Assembly: GCA_049890275.1 (NCBI GenBank) | Contig: JBMHBT010000016.1 | Coordinates: 1 to 64,000, forward strand | Length of the DNA stretch: 64,000 nt | From: UBA7374 sp049890275 | GTDB lineage: Bacteria; Verrucomicrobiota; Verrucomicrobiia; Opitutales; Coraliomargaritaceae | Direction: 5' to 3' | Shown here: in pieces, positions 51,245-61,020 of the stretch | Numbering within the stretch: the first letter of the stretch is position 1 | Layout: each line of letters opens with the position of its first letter | Notes under the pieces: generated by a model | Seen by the model: the letters and a program-made list of their open reading frames with translations, nothing else | Told to the model about the DNA's origin: nothing | Databases searched by the model: none | Made by a program: the position numbers and the translations under genes

Positions 51245-52669
51245 TCACTCCATGACGTCGAGGAGGGCACTGAGTTTGAAGGCAGTTTCGTCGTATTCCC
51301 GAGTGGGTTCGGAGGCGTGGACGATGCCGGCACCGGCAAAGAGTCGGGCGCTGCAGCCTTCGATGAGGGCGGAACGGAGGGCGACGATCATCTCGCCTTC
51401 GTTGCGATGGTTGAACCAGCCGATGGCTCCGGCGTAGAGTCCGCGGTCGATTTTTTCGAGGGCCTTGATTTCCGTTACGGCGGCTTCACGGGGGGTGCCG
51501 CCAACGGCGGGGGTGGGATGGAGTTCAGCGACGATGTCGAGTAAGTGTACGCTGGAATCGACCTCCGCGGTGATTTCTGTGCGGAGGTGCTGCACGTTGG
51601 CGAGGGGCAGGAGACCGGGATGGGGCGAGGCCTCGCCTTTCAGTCCGCAGGCGGCCAATCGGCGGAGGATGGAGTCGCGCACACAGGCATGTTCGTGGAG
51701 GTCTTTCTCACTCTCCAAAAGGTTGCGGGCATGGCGAGCATCTTCGCGGGCAGAACCGCTGCGGGGGGCGGAGCCGGCGATGGCTTCGGTCAGGAGTTGG
51801 CCGTTCTGCAGGCGCAGGAGGCGCTCGGGCGTGGCTCCGATAAAGCTGGCGGCTTGTCCACCACCAAAGGAAAAAGTGAAACAGGCTCCGAATTTTTCCC
51901 GCAGACGGTTGAGGGTCTCGAGGGGTTGCCAGGGATGCTCGGCCCGCAGTTCGACTTCTCGGGCGAGAACAATCTTCTCGAAGTCGCCCCGGGAAATCTT
52001 CTCGATGGCTTGCTCGACGGCGGATTCATACTCGGCCTGAGGGCGCTGCAGGCGTTCGACGGCACCGACGGAGGGAAGAGCGGGATCCTCTGCGATGCCC
52101 TCGGGGTAATCAAAGGCGGTGAATTTCTCATAGGCGGCCCAGACCCGATCGACGGCTTGCTCGAGGTCACAATCGGGGTCGACCCGAATGTTGGCAACCG
52201 CCCCGTAGCGTCCACCGGAGCGCGAGACCTGCCAGCGCGGAACAAAGATCGTGGCGGCGGCAAAGGCGGCCTCCTCGGGAACCGCATCATTAAAGGCAAA
52301 GGCGGTAAAGAAATGGGGACCGGCAAAGGGTTCATTCAAGTCGCCCACAGCGATGCTGTTGTCGAGGATGTCCTGAGCAAAGGCTTTGGCTTGAGCAAAG
52401 CGGTCGGCTCCGGAAAAACGCGCTTCGACGACGGCCTCCGCTCCAGCTACGGCTTCATCGTTCACTCCCCGCTCAACGTAGAAGTGCAGTTCGTCCGGCT
52501 CGTAGATCGACTGCAGGACAGCAAGGGGAGATATATGCCGCACGGCCAGCGAGATGCTGGCGATTTGAAAGCGTCCCTTGCGGCGGGCTTCCTCCCGACA
52601 ACCGCCAAGAAAAGCGAGCAAGCTCGCCCGATCCCGGGTGGGTAGCATCTGCGAGGGAATGATCTGCAT
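51245..52669 (-). CDS. menF: Menaquinone-type isochorismate synthase
   Basis: 474 residues from ATG 52669. The open frame runs far upstream, but that part lies under the divergent helicase gene. Chorismate-binding fold motifs: EKIVLAREVEL (about 230, general base lysine), SFIGATPERLL, TEAIAGSAPR, LLDIVAELHPTPAVGGTP and YAGAIGWFN with EMIVALRSALI. This set is typical of isochorismate synthases of the MenF/EntC type; the 170-residue N-terminal domain fits MenF. It would open menaquinone synthesis from chorismate in the cytosol. No other men gene is nearby. Divergent from the helicase gene with 114 bases between starts. Confidence 0.9.
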   Translation of the reverse strand: MQIIPSQMLPTRDRASLLAFLGGCREEARRKGRFQIASISLAVRHISPLAVLQSIYEPDELHFYVERGVNDEAVAGAEAVVEARFSGADRFAQAKAFAQDILDNSIAVGDLNEPFAGPHFFTAFAFNDAVPEEAAFAAATIFVPRWQVSRSGGRYGAVANIRVDPDCDLEQAVDRVWAAYEKFTAFDYPEGIAEDPALPSVGAVERLQRPQAEYESAVEQAIEKISRGDFEKIVLAREVELRAEHPWQPLETLNRLREKFGACFTFSFGGGQAASFIGATPERLLRLQNGQLLTEAIAGSAPRSGSAREDARHARNLLESEKDLHEHACVRDSILRRLAACGLKGEASPHPGLLPLANVQHLRTEITAEVDSSVHLLDIVAELHPTPAVGGTPREAAVTEIKALEKIDRGLYAGAIGWFNHRNEGEMIVALRSALIEGCSARLFAGAGIVHASEPTREYDETAFKLSALLDVME

Positions 52670-52783
52670 GAGGAGTAAGGAAACCCGAGAAGCGGAAACC
52701 GCAACTGCAATCGGCAATACAAAGGCGGCTGAAGATTGCTTTTCCGTTTGCCCAGAGGCAGCTCCCTCTTCAGCAGTAGAGGG

Positions 52784-54757
52784 ATGCATTTTGAATTTGC
52801 GCCCATCGACTTCCGCTCCGAGCTGAACGACGAGCAATACGCCGCCGTGACGGCGGAGCCGGGTCCGAACCTTGTCCTCGCCGGGGCGGGCTCGGGAAAG
52901 ACCCGTACCCTGACCTACCGGGTGGCCTATCTTCTGCACAAGGGCGTCCAGCCGGGGGAAATCCTCCTTCTCACCTTTACGAACAAAGCAGCCGGAGAAA
53001 TGCTCGAACGGGTCGAAGACCTGACCGGAATCTCCCGACGCCAACTCTGGGGCGGCACCTTCCACAGCATCGCCCAGCGCATCCTCCGGGTACACGGTGA
53101 AAAAATCGGGCTGAAACGCCACTTCACCATCCTCGACGAGAGCGAGGCGGAAACGATTCTTAAAAATGCCATCCAGAAGGTCGACCCGAAGTTCATCAAG
53201 ACGAAGCACTACCCCAAGCCCAAGTACCTCTCCAACCGCATCAGCTACGCCCGCAACACTCGCACCACAGTGCGCGCGCTGGCAGAGGAGGAATTCCCCT
53301 TCCTCGAAGGGCTGGCCGATAAGATCGCCGAGATCTACGACACCTACCAGAAGATGAAACTGGAACAGCAGGTGACCGACTACGACGACCTGCTGGAACA
53401 CTTCCTCCAACTGCTGCAGGAACACCCCGATGTAGCCGCGATCTATCAGGAGCGTTTCCGCCATATTCTGGTCGATGAATTTCAGGACACCAATCGTTTG
53501 CAGTCCGAAATCGTCGATGCGATTGCCGTCCACCATCAGGTCATGGCGGTGGGCGACGACGCGCAGTGCATCTACACCTGGCGGGGGGCCGATTTCGAAA
53601 ATATCATGCGCTTCAACGAGCGTCATCCGGAGACCACGGTTCACAAGATCGAAACCAATTACCGCAGTTCCCCGCAGATTCTATCCTTCGCCAACGCCGT
53701 GCTGGGCAACCAGCCGGCGGGCAAGGGCTACTTCAAGGAACTCCGCCCCGTGCGCCCCGACGGCGAAAAACCCTACTTCGTCCCCGTGATGGATACCCGC
53801 GCGCAGGCCAGCTTCATCCTCCAGAGGATCGGCGCACTGGTCGATGCGGGCCGCAATCTCTCCGACATCGCCATCCTCTACCGCGCCCACTACCACGCGA
53901 TGGAACTACAGATGGAACTGTCCCGCCACAATATCGACTACCAGATCACGAGCGGCGTACGTTTCTTCGAGCAGGCCCACGTGAAGGACTTCAGCGCCCA
54001 GTTGCGCTTCGCCTCCAACCCGGCTGATCTGGCCGCCTTTACCCGATTCACCACCCTACTCCCCAAGATCGGCCCGAAAAGCGCCGAGCGCATCCACAAC
54101 TTTGCCCGGCAACTGGCGGAAAAAAACCAAAAGAACTTCTGTGATGTACTGGGCGAACCGGAGGTTCTGAAGAAAGTCCCGGCCGACTCGCGCGAAGAAT
54201 GGCCCTCCCTGGCCGAAACGCTCCGCGAAGTGGCCCGCGCTTTGACCGAATCGCCGCCGGAGGAGGTGGTGCAGCTCGCCCTCGACGGCTGGTACAGCAC
54301 CTACATCCGCGAGCTCTACCCCAACTGGGCCGAACGCGAAGACGACCTGCAGTCACTGATCAGCTTTGCCAAGCGCTACCAAACGATGGAGGAACTCCTC
54401 GCCCAGCTCGTCCTTCTCGCTTCCGAGAGTAACGAACGCAGCCCCGACGAGCAAAAGCACTGCCTGCGTCTGACCACTATCCATCAGGCTAAAGGTCTCG
54501 AATTCCCCGTGGTCTTTGTCATTGGTCTGGGCGACGGACTCTTCCCCATCCAGCGCGCGATCGACGAAGGCGATGTCGAGGAAGAACGACGACTCTTCTA
54601 CGTAGCGGCAACCCGCGCCCAGGAAGAGCTCTATCTCAGTTATCCCCTGCTCAACCAAAAGGGGAACAACGTCATGCGCCTCAATCCCAGCCGATTCGTT
54701 CAGGAAATCGACCCCGCCCGCTACGAGACCCTCCGCGTAGCAAGAAACTCCTGGTAA
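52784..54757 (+). CDS. UvrD/PcrA-type ATP-dependent DNA helicase
   Basis: 657 residues from ATG 52784. Superfamily 1A motifs in order: Q motif LNDEQYAAV, Walker A GAGSGKT (34-40), LLTFTNKAAGEML, GGTFHSIAQRIL, Walker B ILVDEFQDTN, VGDDAQCIYTWRGAD, KIETNYRSSPQIL, the later HQAKGLEFPVVFVIGLGDG and RRLFYVAATRAQEELYLSY. The 3'-5' helicase would act in repair or in removing proteins from DNA. It is shorter than UvrD (about 720) because the C-terminal RNA-polymerase-binding extension is missing, so whether it is UvrD, PcrA or Rep cannot be settled. tRNA-Leu(TAG) follows 150 bases downstream on the same strand. Confidence 0.92.
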   Translation: MHFEFAPIDFRSELNDEQYAAVTAEPGPNLVLAGAGSGKTRTLTYRVAYLLHKGVQPGEILLLTFTNKAAGEMLERVEDLTGISRRQLWGGTFHSIAQRILRVHGEKIGLKRHFTILDESEAETILKNAIQKVDPKFIKTKHYPKPKYLSNRISYARNTRTTVRALAEEEFPFLEGLADKIAEIYDTYQKMKLEQQVTDYDDLLEHFLQLLQEHPDVAAIYQERFRHILVDEFQDTNRLQSEIVDAIAVHHQVMAVGDDAQCIYTWRGADFENIMRFNERHPETTVHKIETNYRSSPQILSFANAVLGNQPAGKGYFKELRPVRPDGEKPYFVPVMDTRAQASFILQRIGALVDAGRNLSDIAILYRAHYHAMELQMELSRHNIDYQITSGVRFFEQAHVKDFSAQLRFASNPADLAAFTRFTTLLPKIGPKSAERIHNFARQLAEKNQKNFCDVLGEPEVLKKVPADSREEWPSLAETLREVARALTESPPEEVVQLALDGWYSTYIRELYPNWAEREDDLQSLISFAKRYQTMEELLAQLVLLASESNERSPDEQKHCLRLTTIHQAKGLEFPVVFVIGLGDGLFPIQRAIDEGDVEEERRLFYVAATRAQEELYLSYPLLNQKGNNVMRLNPSRFVQEIDPARYETLRVARNSW

Positions 54758-54909
54758 AACGTCGACGACAAGCATCAGACAACCCTCAAACCTCGGAGCA
54801 TCGATTCTGTGATCCATGAATCGCTGAGTGCGCAGAAAACAGAGAAAAAAACAAACGATGGGATAGTTGACAAAAGCCGATTCAGCACCAATCTGTGCGG
54901 ATCTCATAA

Positions 54910-54994
<85 letters not shown>

Positions 54995-55056
54995 CTTTGG
55001 AGGACTATCGTTCCTAATAATAGAGGCCATAAAGGGAACGATCGGCAGCGAATCGT

Positions 55057-56286
55057 TCAGGGCTCCATAAATAATTCGACGAGGGGTAACCGCCAGTAGG
55101 ACTCTCCGGAGCTGCTGGCGAGCAATGTCGGCCATTCGCGGGTCAGACTGCCGAGAGTTTTCAGTTCCGGTTGGCTCCATCCATCGAGACGCAACTCTTG
55201 AACGGAGTATTGCGCACCGCCTTCGGGAGGACGAGTGACTAAGTACCAAGATTGCGTCCTCCCTTTGGGGCTGTTGGGAATCAAGACGGCGGGATTGCGA
55301 CGAAAGGCGAGTTTCAACATCGTGCGCCCTTCCTTTCGCGCTGTATCATCGGCAAATTTCCGATCGGACAACGTATCGTAGCGGTTGCACCATTTTATGG
55401 TCGATGGAATATCATGGCTCAAGATCTGGCTGTAGAGCCAATTGAACCCGCCCTCCAGTTTGGGTATTTTTCCGGTGAAGGCTTCTAACTCTTCCGGCGA
55501 GGCTGGACGCACGGCTTGAACGGGTTTGATGGTGACAATTCCACGGGCAACACCAGCGACAAATGAATACTCCATTTCAAATTTCTCGCCCCATGGATTG
55601 TGGAAGTAGAGTTCTTCTTTTCTTTCGTTGTAACCGACGACAACACAACCGTGCCCCATGGGCCCAAAAACGCCGGACTTGAATGAAATATAAATCGGCC
55701 GATCCTGATACAGTTCCTGTTTCATTCTGGGAAGAATGGTGTCGGCAAATTGTTTGCTGTTTTCCCAGCCGATTTCCTCTCCCTCAAAGCCGAGCTTCTC
55801 CATCGCCAGTTTCATATCGCGGGGATAGGTGCCTTCGTTGTTAATCGAAGAACTGGAACTGAGTTGCGCGATTTCATATTGATCGACGTCTAAATCATGG
55901 TAGTTGGCAATCATCGCTGCGGATGCCGGGACGCAGAACTTCCCGTACTGTACGACCATGGGGACGTCATCGAGGTTGTGCTTCCGGGGCAGCTCTTCCG
56001 GATCTGGACTCTGTTTCGGTTGATCCAATGACGCTGTGTTTTTCGAGGCGTGGGCAACTTTCACTAAATCCGCATCGGCTTCTGATAAGCGGGAAATGGA
56101 GATTTTTGCTTTTGTACCGTTCTTTAGTTCAAAATGCAGAGACTCCAGATCGCTTGCATCGATCAGCCTGGCTTCCATAGTGCGCCCGTCATGGCTTGTC
56201 CAAATGCGCATCGTGAGTGTTTCTCCGCACAAGGAATCAGCCAAACAGAGAAGAAACAAAGTGTATATAATGCCGAATCTTTGCAT
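55057..56286 (-). CDS. Exported SHD1-domain, C39-like cysteine protease
   Basis: 409 residues. The signal peptide (FGIIYTLFLLCLADSLCG) is followed by an SHD1-like domain (about 24-80: RIWTSHDGRTMEARLIDA, KISISRLSEADADLV), a small beta domain common in exported proteins of Planctomycetota and Verrucomicrobiota. A papain-like C39-type peptidase domain spans about 105-250, with Cys118 in GKFCVPASAAM, His212 in MGHGCVVVGY and Asn230 in FHNPWG, a complete triad. A C-terminal 150 residues of unknown fold follow. It probably cleaves or binds proteins outside the cytoplasm; unlike ABC-transporter C39 domains it is free-standing and has no transporter gene beside it. Confidence 0.82.
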   Translation of the reverse strand: MQRFGIIYTLFLLCLADSLCGETLTMRIWTSHDGRTMEARLIDASDLESLHFELKNGTKAKISISRLSEADADLVKVAHASKNTASLDQPKQSPDPEELPRKHNLDDVPMVVQYGKFCVPASAAMIANYHDLDVDQYEIAQLSSSSSINNEGTYPRDMKLAMEKLGFEGEEIGWENSKQFADTILPRMKQELYQDRPIYISFKSGVFGPMGHGCVVVGYNERKEELYFHNPWGEKFEMEYSFVAGVARGIVTIKPVQAVRPASPEELEAFTGKIPKLEGGFNWLYSQILSHDIPSTIKWCNRYDTLSDRKFADDTARKEGRTMLKLAFRRNPAVLIPNSPKGRTQSWYLVTRPPEGGAQYSVQELRLDGWSQPELKTLGSLTREWPTLLASSSGESYWRLPLVELFMEP

Positions 56287-56795
56287 TCTGTTTCCAGCTT
56301 AAATCATTTCACTATTTTATTATACTGTATGCAGTTCGACACCCTCGGCTAGGAAGCCTGCTTCAGAGCGACTGACTTTTCCACTTTGGCCCTAATAAAT
56401 TTTACTACGAATATACAATAACCCTACATCCGATGAACTCAAGCCAAGCCTCACAAGGAGGCTTTTTCTTTTAGAGGGACAGATCTTATCGATACAAACC
56501 CGGCGGCGACTCCCTTGTTCCCTTGCCCCTGCAAGACCTAAAGACTGTATTCATTCGTTTCCGATTCGATCGAGACCACTCGACCCGCAAAGAATCGAGC
56601 GCATATCCATTTTTCGGGATAAGGGGTGGCGAGCGAAGCTGTCTGCTATGGAGGATTGGATGAACCGCTGGGTAATCGTACCGTATTTATTTGCTTCGGA
56701 CAGGCTACCTGCACAAAGCTACTGTTCCCATAGAGGAGCGGAAATCATTCTTCCCACTGACAAATAAGCGGCCAAAGAAACGGTTAAGAACTGCT
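56287..56795. other. Intergenic region with an orphan terminator
   Basis: 509 bases between divergent genes. It holds the protease promoter region (AT-rich, 56300-56330), a plus-strand terminator (next entry) and, downstream, the leader of the sulfatase gene. A 39-codon ORF at 56648-56767 has no recognisable product. A longer in-frame start for the sulfatase at 56691 is rejected because it has no signal peptide. Confidence 0.5.
56446..56472 (+). terminator. Orphan Rho-independent terminator
   Basis: Stem AAGCCTC (56446-56452) with GAGGCTT (56458-56464), loop ACAAG, then TTTCTTTT. No plus-strand gene ends nearby, so it may close a small RNA transcribed from the 56.3-56.4 kb region, or be a relic. 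Confidence 0.7.
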
Positions 56796-58670
56796 ATGAA
56801 CAGATTGATCAAGAAATTGTCTATGTTGTCCCTTCAGGTTATCGCCTGTTTGTCTGCTGCAGGAACAGAGCAGCCGAATATTTTGTGGATCATTACAGAT
56901 GACCACCGGCCGGATTCCATTCAGGCTTACAACCGGGCGACGACTGGACAAAGCGAAAGTCCGCTGGGCTATGTATCCTCTCCCCACATAGACCGGCTAT
57001 CCGCGGAGGGCGTGCTGTATACGCGTGCCTTCAATAACTCGCCGGCCTGTGGTCCCTCTAGAACCTCCATGCATACGGGACGCTACCCTTTTCGTAACGG
57101 CAAATATGCGTGGGAGAGAACGCACCAGGAGGCGGATTTTGTACGGCCAACGATTTCACAAAGCCTGGGAAAGGCCGGATATGGCACGGCCCTTTTCGGC
57201 AAAGACCATTACAGTATTCGAGAAAAACTGGATGGATCCGGACCGGTATTCGATTTTGAGTTGGAGTTCAATAAAGACCTCTTTCGTGCAGGATTTGGCG
57301 GCCTGTATTCCACTGGAGCCTACGGCTTGACGGATGCCGTGCTCTATCGCCGCGATGCCACTGAAACGGTCTACTATGCAGACGGCCGGAGAAAGACCTA
57401 CCGACTTTCGGCAGCGGACCGTGATCTCGGACCGGAAGAACGGCAGATCAAGGAAGCAGTAGAAGAGGAGTTTGATCTTTTGCGGGCCTACACACGGATA
57501 AACACCGGGCTTATCCTCGGCGGTGTCAATCCACAACCGGCGAATAAAACAGTGGATGCCCGGATTGTTGAAGAATTCAGAAACTATCTGTTGCACGCTG
57601 ACAAAGAATATAAAACCTTGGCCGGCAAACCGGTTCGGGGTGCGAATTCAAGTAAGCCGCTGTTCATCAATCTCGGCTTCCATCTGCCGCATACTCCAGT
57701 GCTGCCGCCTAAAGAATTTCGCAAGGCGTTTATCGATAAGGCGTACACACTTCCTCAATTTGACAGTGACGATATAGCCACCTTTACGCCGCAGCAGATG
57801 CAAATCTATAACGAGTCAAAGACGGATCAGATGGCCACTGCTGACAAGTTGCAGGCTGTCCGGGATTACTACGCATTTTGTGCCTTTGGTGATTCACTCA
57901 TCGGGGAGGCGGTGGAGGCCTTCAAGAGCTATTCAAAGAAACAGAATGCGGATTACCTGATTGTTTTTACAGTGGGTGATCACGGTTGGCACTTGGGCGA
58001 ACAGGGGATCATGGCAAAATTTGGTTCCTGGAAGGAATCAATCAACGGTGCTGCGATTGTTGTTTCCTCGGATAAAGAAAAGTATCCGGCCGGAACAGTC
58101 GTCGATCGACTCGTTGAATATGTTGATTTCGCTCCGACCCTTCTCGCTGGTGCAGGCATTGCTATCCGGGACGAGCAGTATAGCTATTTGGATGGCTTCG
58201 ATCTCGCCGAGGTAGCGGGCAACCCAGAATTTCGCCGCGATTATATCCTGGGTGAAATGAACCTTGTCTGCGGTCACCGCGCCTATCTGCGCACAAAGGA
58301 TTTTGCCTTCTCCATGCGCACCCGGCAAAGGCGTACAGTTGCCAAGGCACCGCTGCTCAATGATGACATCACGTGGGCACTGACAACGGCACCGCTGAAT
58401 GCCGAAATGGCGCTGTATGACCTGCGGTCAGACCCGCATGAACGGCGAAACGTGGCCTATACGGTTGAATATCTGGAACTCGCTCAATGGTTTCGCCATA
58501 AACTGGGCAACATCGTACTTGGTGACGGTCGCGTCGAAATGGATTGGAGCACAAAAAACCGTTACAACCTGAGTAATTTTGCTGCGGGTTCAGACGACAA
58601 GCGGGTGGATATACCGAAAGAGTTGATCCCCCGTGAGGACCTTCAACGGCCGGAGAGATTCAACCTCTGA
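56796..58670 (+). CDS. Exported sulfatase (type I, formylglycine-dependent)
   Basis: 624 residues from ATG 56796, which places a signal peptide (LSMLSLQVIACLSAAG) at the N-terminus. Alkaline-phosphatase-fold motifs: PNILWIITDDHRPD (metal-binding Asp pair), FNNSPACGPSRTSMHTGRYP, in which Cys85 of CGPSR is the residue converted to formylglycine, LFGKDHYS, FINLGFHLPHTP and FTVGDHGWHLGEQGIMAKFGSW. The DHGWHLGE stretch resembles the iduronate-2-sulfatase-like group of the S1 family. It needs a sulfatase-maturating enzyme not seen here. With the GH50 agarase next to it, a sulfated galactan such as porphyran or agar is the likely substrate. Confidence 0.93.
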   Translation: MNRLIKKLSMLSLQVIACLSAAGTEQPNILWIITDDHRPDSIQAYNRATTGQSESPLGYVSSPHIDRLSAEGVLYTRAFNNSPACGPSRTSMHTGRYPFRNGKYAWERTHQEADFVRPTISQSLGKAGYGTALFGKDHYSIREKLDGSGPVFDFELEFNKDLFRAGFGGLYSTGAYGLTDAVLYRRDATETVYYADGRRKTYRLSAADRDLGPEERQIKEAVEEEFDLLRAYTRINTGLILGGVNPQPANKTVDARIVEEFRNYLLHADKEYKTLAGKPVRGANSSKPLFINLGFHLPHTPVLPPKEFRKAFIDKAYTLPQFDSDDIATFTPQQMQIYNESKTDQMATADKLQAVRDYYAFCAFGDSLIGEAVEAFKSYSKKQNADYLIVFTVGDHGWHLGEQGIMAKFGSWKESINGAAIVVSSDKEKYPAGTVVDRLVEYVDFAPTLLAGAGIAIRDEQYSYLDGFDLAEVAGNPEFRRDYILGEMNLVCGHRAYLRTKDFAFSMRTRQRRTVAKAPLLNDDITWALTTAPLNAEMALYDLRSDPHERRNVAYTVEYLELAQWFRHKLGNIVLGDGRVEMDWSTKNRYNLSNFAAGSDDKRVDIPKELIPREDLQRPERFNL

Positions 58671-58701
58671 ACCCGGAGGACCAGATCTCTATTCCGAACC
58701 T

Positions 58702-60909
58702 TTAGTTAGATCGCTTATGCATATCGGTATCTTCAGGGATGGCTTTGCTCTTCGATGACTTTTTCGGCTGAACGATCTCTCCATTCAGCGCGGAGTCACT
58801 TCTGAAAGGATACATGCTATGCCCGACCTCCGTCACTTTTTGAACTAATTCCGGAAAGGGTTGATCGGTTAGATCGACTAGACCTACATTGTAGTTTTCG
58901 CCATCACTCCGCCCAGTCGGTGGTTGATCGAAATACTGGAACCAGTGTGTGCCGACAATATAGGGATTGAGTAGAGCACTTTGCAGGTAATTTTGATAGA
59001 ATTCGCTGCGCTCGGATTGATTGGATGCGCTGCGAACACCGACGTGGAGGGAGCCTCGATCCAAAGCACCGAAATGGAATTCACTAATGACAATTGGCTT
59101 ATCAATTCCTTCGGGAAGTCCCACATTTGTCACGTTATATTTGTATTTGTTCATACTCAGAACTTCCGAATATTTGGCTGCCGTACGAACCACCACATCA
59201 CTCATTGACCATGCCAGACGGCAACCAAGATACATGATGTTGGGTGCCACCGCTTTCATTTCGTTGTGCACTGTTGAGAAATAGGTCTCTGCAATCTTTT
59301 CGTAAAAGGTGATCAAGTCATCCCACGCCTTCATCTCGTCGGGTGTATCCGTCGATTGCAGCAAAGCTTCCCAGGTGTTATACTCAGTGCCCCATTGTGC
59401 ATTCAGTACATCGATTCGACGGTATTTTTTCTTTAGGTCGTCGATAAAGACGCGCTTGGCCGGTTGATCAGAGGGACTGCGTAAGGCAGCGAGCGAGAGG
59501 GAGCCATCGACGCCCCAGGAGAGCTCATTCTCAATAAAATAACCGATGCACCATGGATCGTTGTTTGAAGCTTCACGTCCTTCCAGAGCTCGCGCTACGG
59601 CCTCTCTGAAAGCCGGGTCAAATACATCGCGAAACTTTCCCCAGTAACCTTTCGATCCTTCAATGACCCGGGTTCGACCCAGCCAGACTGTCTCGGTATA
59701 CGGTGTGCGACCATCCTGACAAAGATCATCATCCGAAGCGATGGCGAGGGTGTTCATCCCCCAACTCCTCAAACGCTTATGTGTTACATCCTTAAAGGCT
59801 TCGTGCCAGTTATCGCCGTATTTTCGATAGACGTTGGCAGCTGTAAAATGAAAGGTGTCACGAGCGCCTTTGCCTTTATAGTAACCGTGCGAGGCACCGT
59901 GACCCGTTCCATAAAACTCGTTATACGGAACCTCCTCTTTAGGCGGCAGCCATTCAAAATAGTCTTCGCGATCGGTAATGCCGGTCGCACCCGCATATAG
60001 GGACACACAGCAGACCCCGTGTGACCAGAACAAATAGCCTTCGGGGTCGACCAACCACCAGACCCCGTCGTGCTTTGCCGTGCGAAAGTAACCCGTTGCT
60101 TTCAATCTCGGGCCGTCTTTCCATCCGCCGAATTTGCTGAAGTGCGCAGGACCGGGTTTTGATAGAAGGGCACGGGCTTCATCAGCCGCATGCTGTTGCA
60201 TATCATCCACCGACAAGGTCTTCCCCGTCCAGTCGGCGTGTTTATATTGTCCGAAGCGGTTGATGAAAGGTAAAAAGCCTTCCGAGCGGACCCAGCGTAC
60301 CGGATTGGTTGCACGGATATTATCAATCAATAATTCATGCGCATGTGTGGCAGACATAATTGAGACTTTTACTTGATCAATCGCCGTTAAATCGGTCTTT
60401 GCCTGCCCGGGTGCCGCACGCATCCCGCGCAACTCAAGTGACTCATAGAAACGCCAAGGTGTAGTGGAAATGTCATCCGCAACTGTTTTAGTCTGACCGG
60501 GCAGCAGGTCGAAACGAATCTCCATTTGCCAACTTTCCATGCCATCCTCTGGGTCGCCGACTTTAAATATAACTTCGGCCGGATACTCGCCCACGTTCGT
60601 AATGTCGATTTTAACATGATAATAGGGATCCAGATTCCAACTGCCATGGGTCTTTTTAAGGATAACCCCTGGGCCGGCCTGATTCAGTCCGGTCTTGACC
60701 CGCAGCTGGCGATCGCCGCTTTCTCCCACTAAGCTTACCTCCGCATCTTTGGTGATGAATTCGGGTAATTCCGAGTCGTGGTTGAAATCAAAGAGGATCA
60801 TGCTATCCGGCACGGCCGCAGATGATTTTGCAGATAAATGGTCTGGGAGGAGCATACTGAGGGTCATTAAAACGAGTACCAGACGCATTATTGGAATCTG
60901 TTGAGACAT
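58702..60909 (-). CDS. GH50 beta-agarase
   Basis: 735 residues from ATG 60909; ATG 60888 would give a tidier signal peptide (MRLVLVLMTLSMLLPDHLSA). After the signal comes a beta-sandwich carbohydrate-binding-like domain (about 35-200), then a TIM barrel. GH50 motifs: ATGYFRTAKHDGVWWLVDP and GYLFWSHGVCC, GYFIENELSWG with acid/base Glu462, YLGCRLAWS, and KPIVISEFHFGALDRGS with nucleophile Glu610, then HWFQYFDQPPTGR. The spacing of the two glutamates is close to that of known GH50 agarases. It cleaves beta-1,4 bonds of agarose from the end, giving neoagaro-oligosaccharides, in the periplasm or outside. It precedes nothing on its strand but follows the oxidoreductase gene by 111 bases. Confidence 0.93.
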   Translation of the reverse strand: MSQQIPIMRLVLVLMTLSMLLPDHLSAKSSAAVPDSMILFDFNHDSELPEFITKDAEVSLVGESGDRQLRVKTGLNQAGPGVILKKTHGSWNLDPYYHVKIDITNVGEYPAEVIFKVGDPEDGMESWQMEIRFDLLPGQTKTVADDISTTPWRFYESLELRGMRAAPGQAKTDLTAIDQVKVSIMSATHAHELLIDNIRATNPVRWVRSEGFLPFINRFGQYKHADWTGKTLSVDDMQQHAADEARALLSKPGPAHFSKFGGWKDGPRLKATGYFRTAKHDGVWWLVDPEGYLFWSHGVCCVSLYAGATGITDREDYFEWLPPKEEVPYNEFYGTGHGASHGYYKGKGARDTFHFTAANVYRKYGDNWHEAFKDVTHKRLRSWGMNTLAIASDDDLCQDGRTPYTETVWLGRTRVIEGSKGYWGKFRDVFDPAFREAVARALEGREASNNDPWCIGYFIENELSWGVDGSLSLAALRSPSDQPAKRVFIDDLKKKYRRIDVLNAQWGTEYNTWEALLQSTDTPDEMKAWDDLITFYEKIAETYFSTVHNEMKAVAPNIMYLGCRLAWSMSDVVVRTAAKYSEVLSMNKYKYNVTNVGLPEGIDKPIVISEFHFGALDRGSLHVGVRSASNQSERSEFYQNYLQSALLNPYIVGTHWFQYFDQPPTGRSDGENYNVGLVDLTDQPFPELVQKVTEVGHSMYPFRSDSALNGEIVQPKKSSKSKAIPEDTDMHKRSN

Positions 60910-61020
60910 GGATGAAATCGATTTTGGCTAAAGCATCGACGGGCGAGCAAAAACAGGAACTGCTTCCGATCCGAGTTACCTTACAATAAGGGAATCTGAA
61001 AAGGCGCTCCCGGAAGCTTT

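Noticed and set aside
51545..52645. 366-codon open frame opposite menF
   Set aside because: Gly-rich shadow of a clear isochorismate synthase; no family features.
52670..53644. N-terminal extension of menF to 53644
   Set aside because: It lies antisense under the first third of the helicase gene and shows no chorismate-enzyme similarity; MenF length is normal from ATG 52669.
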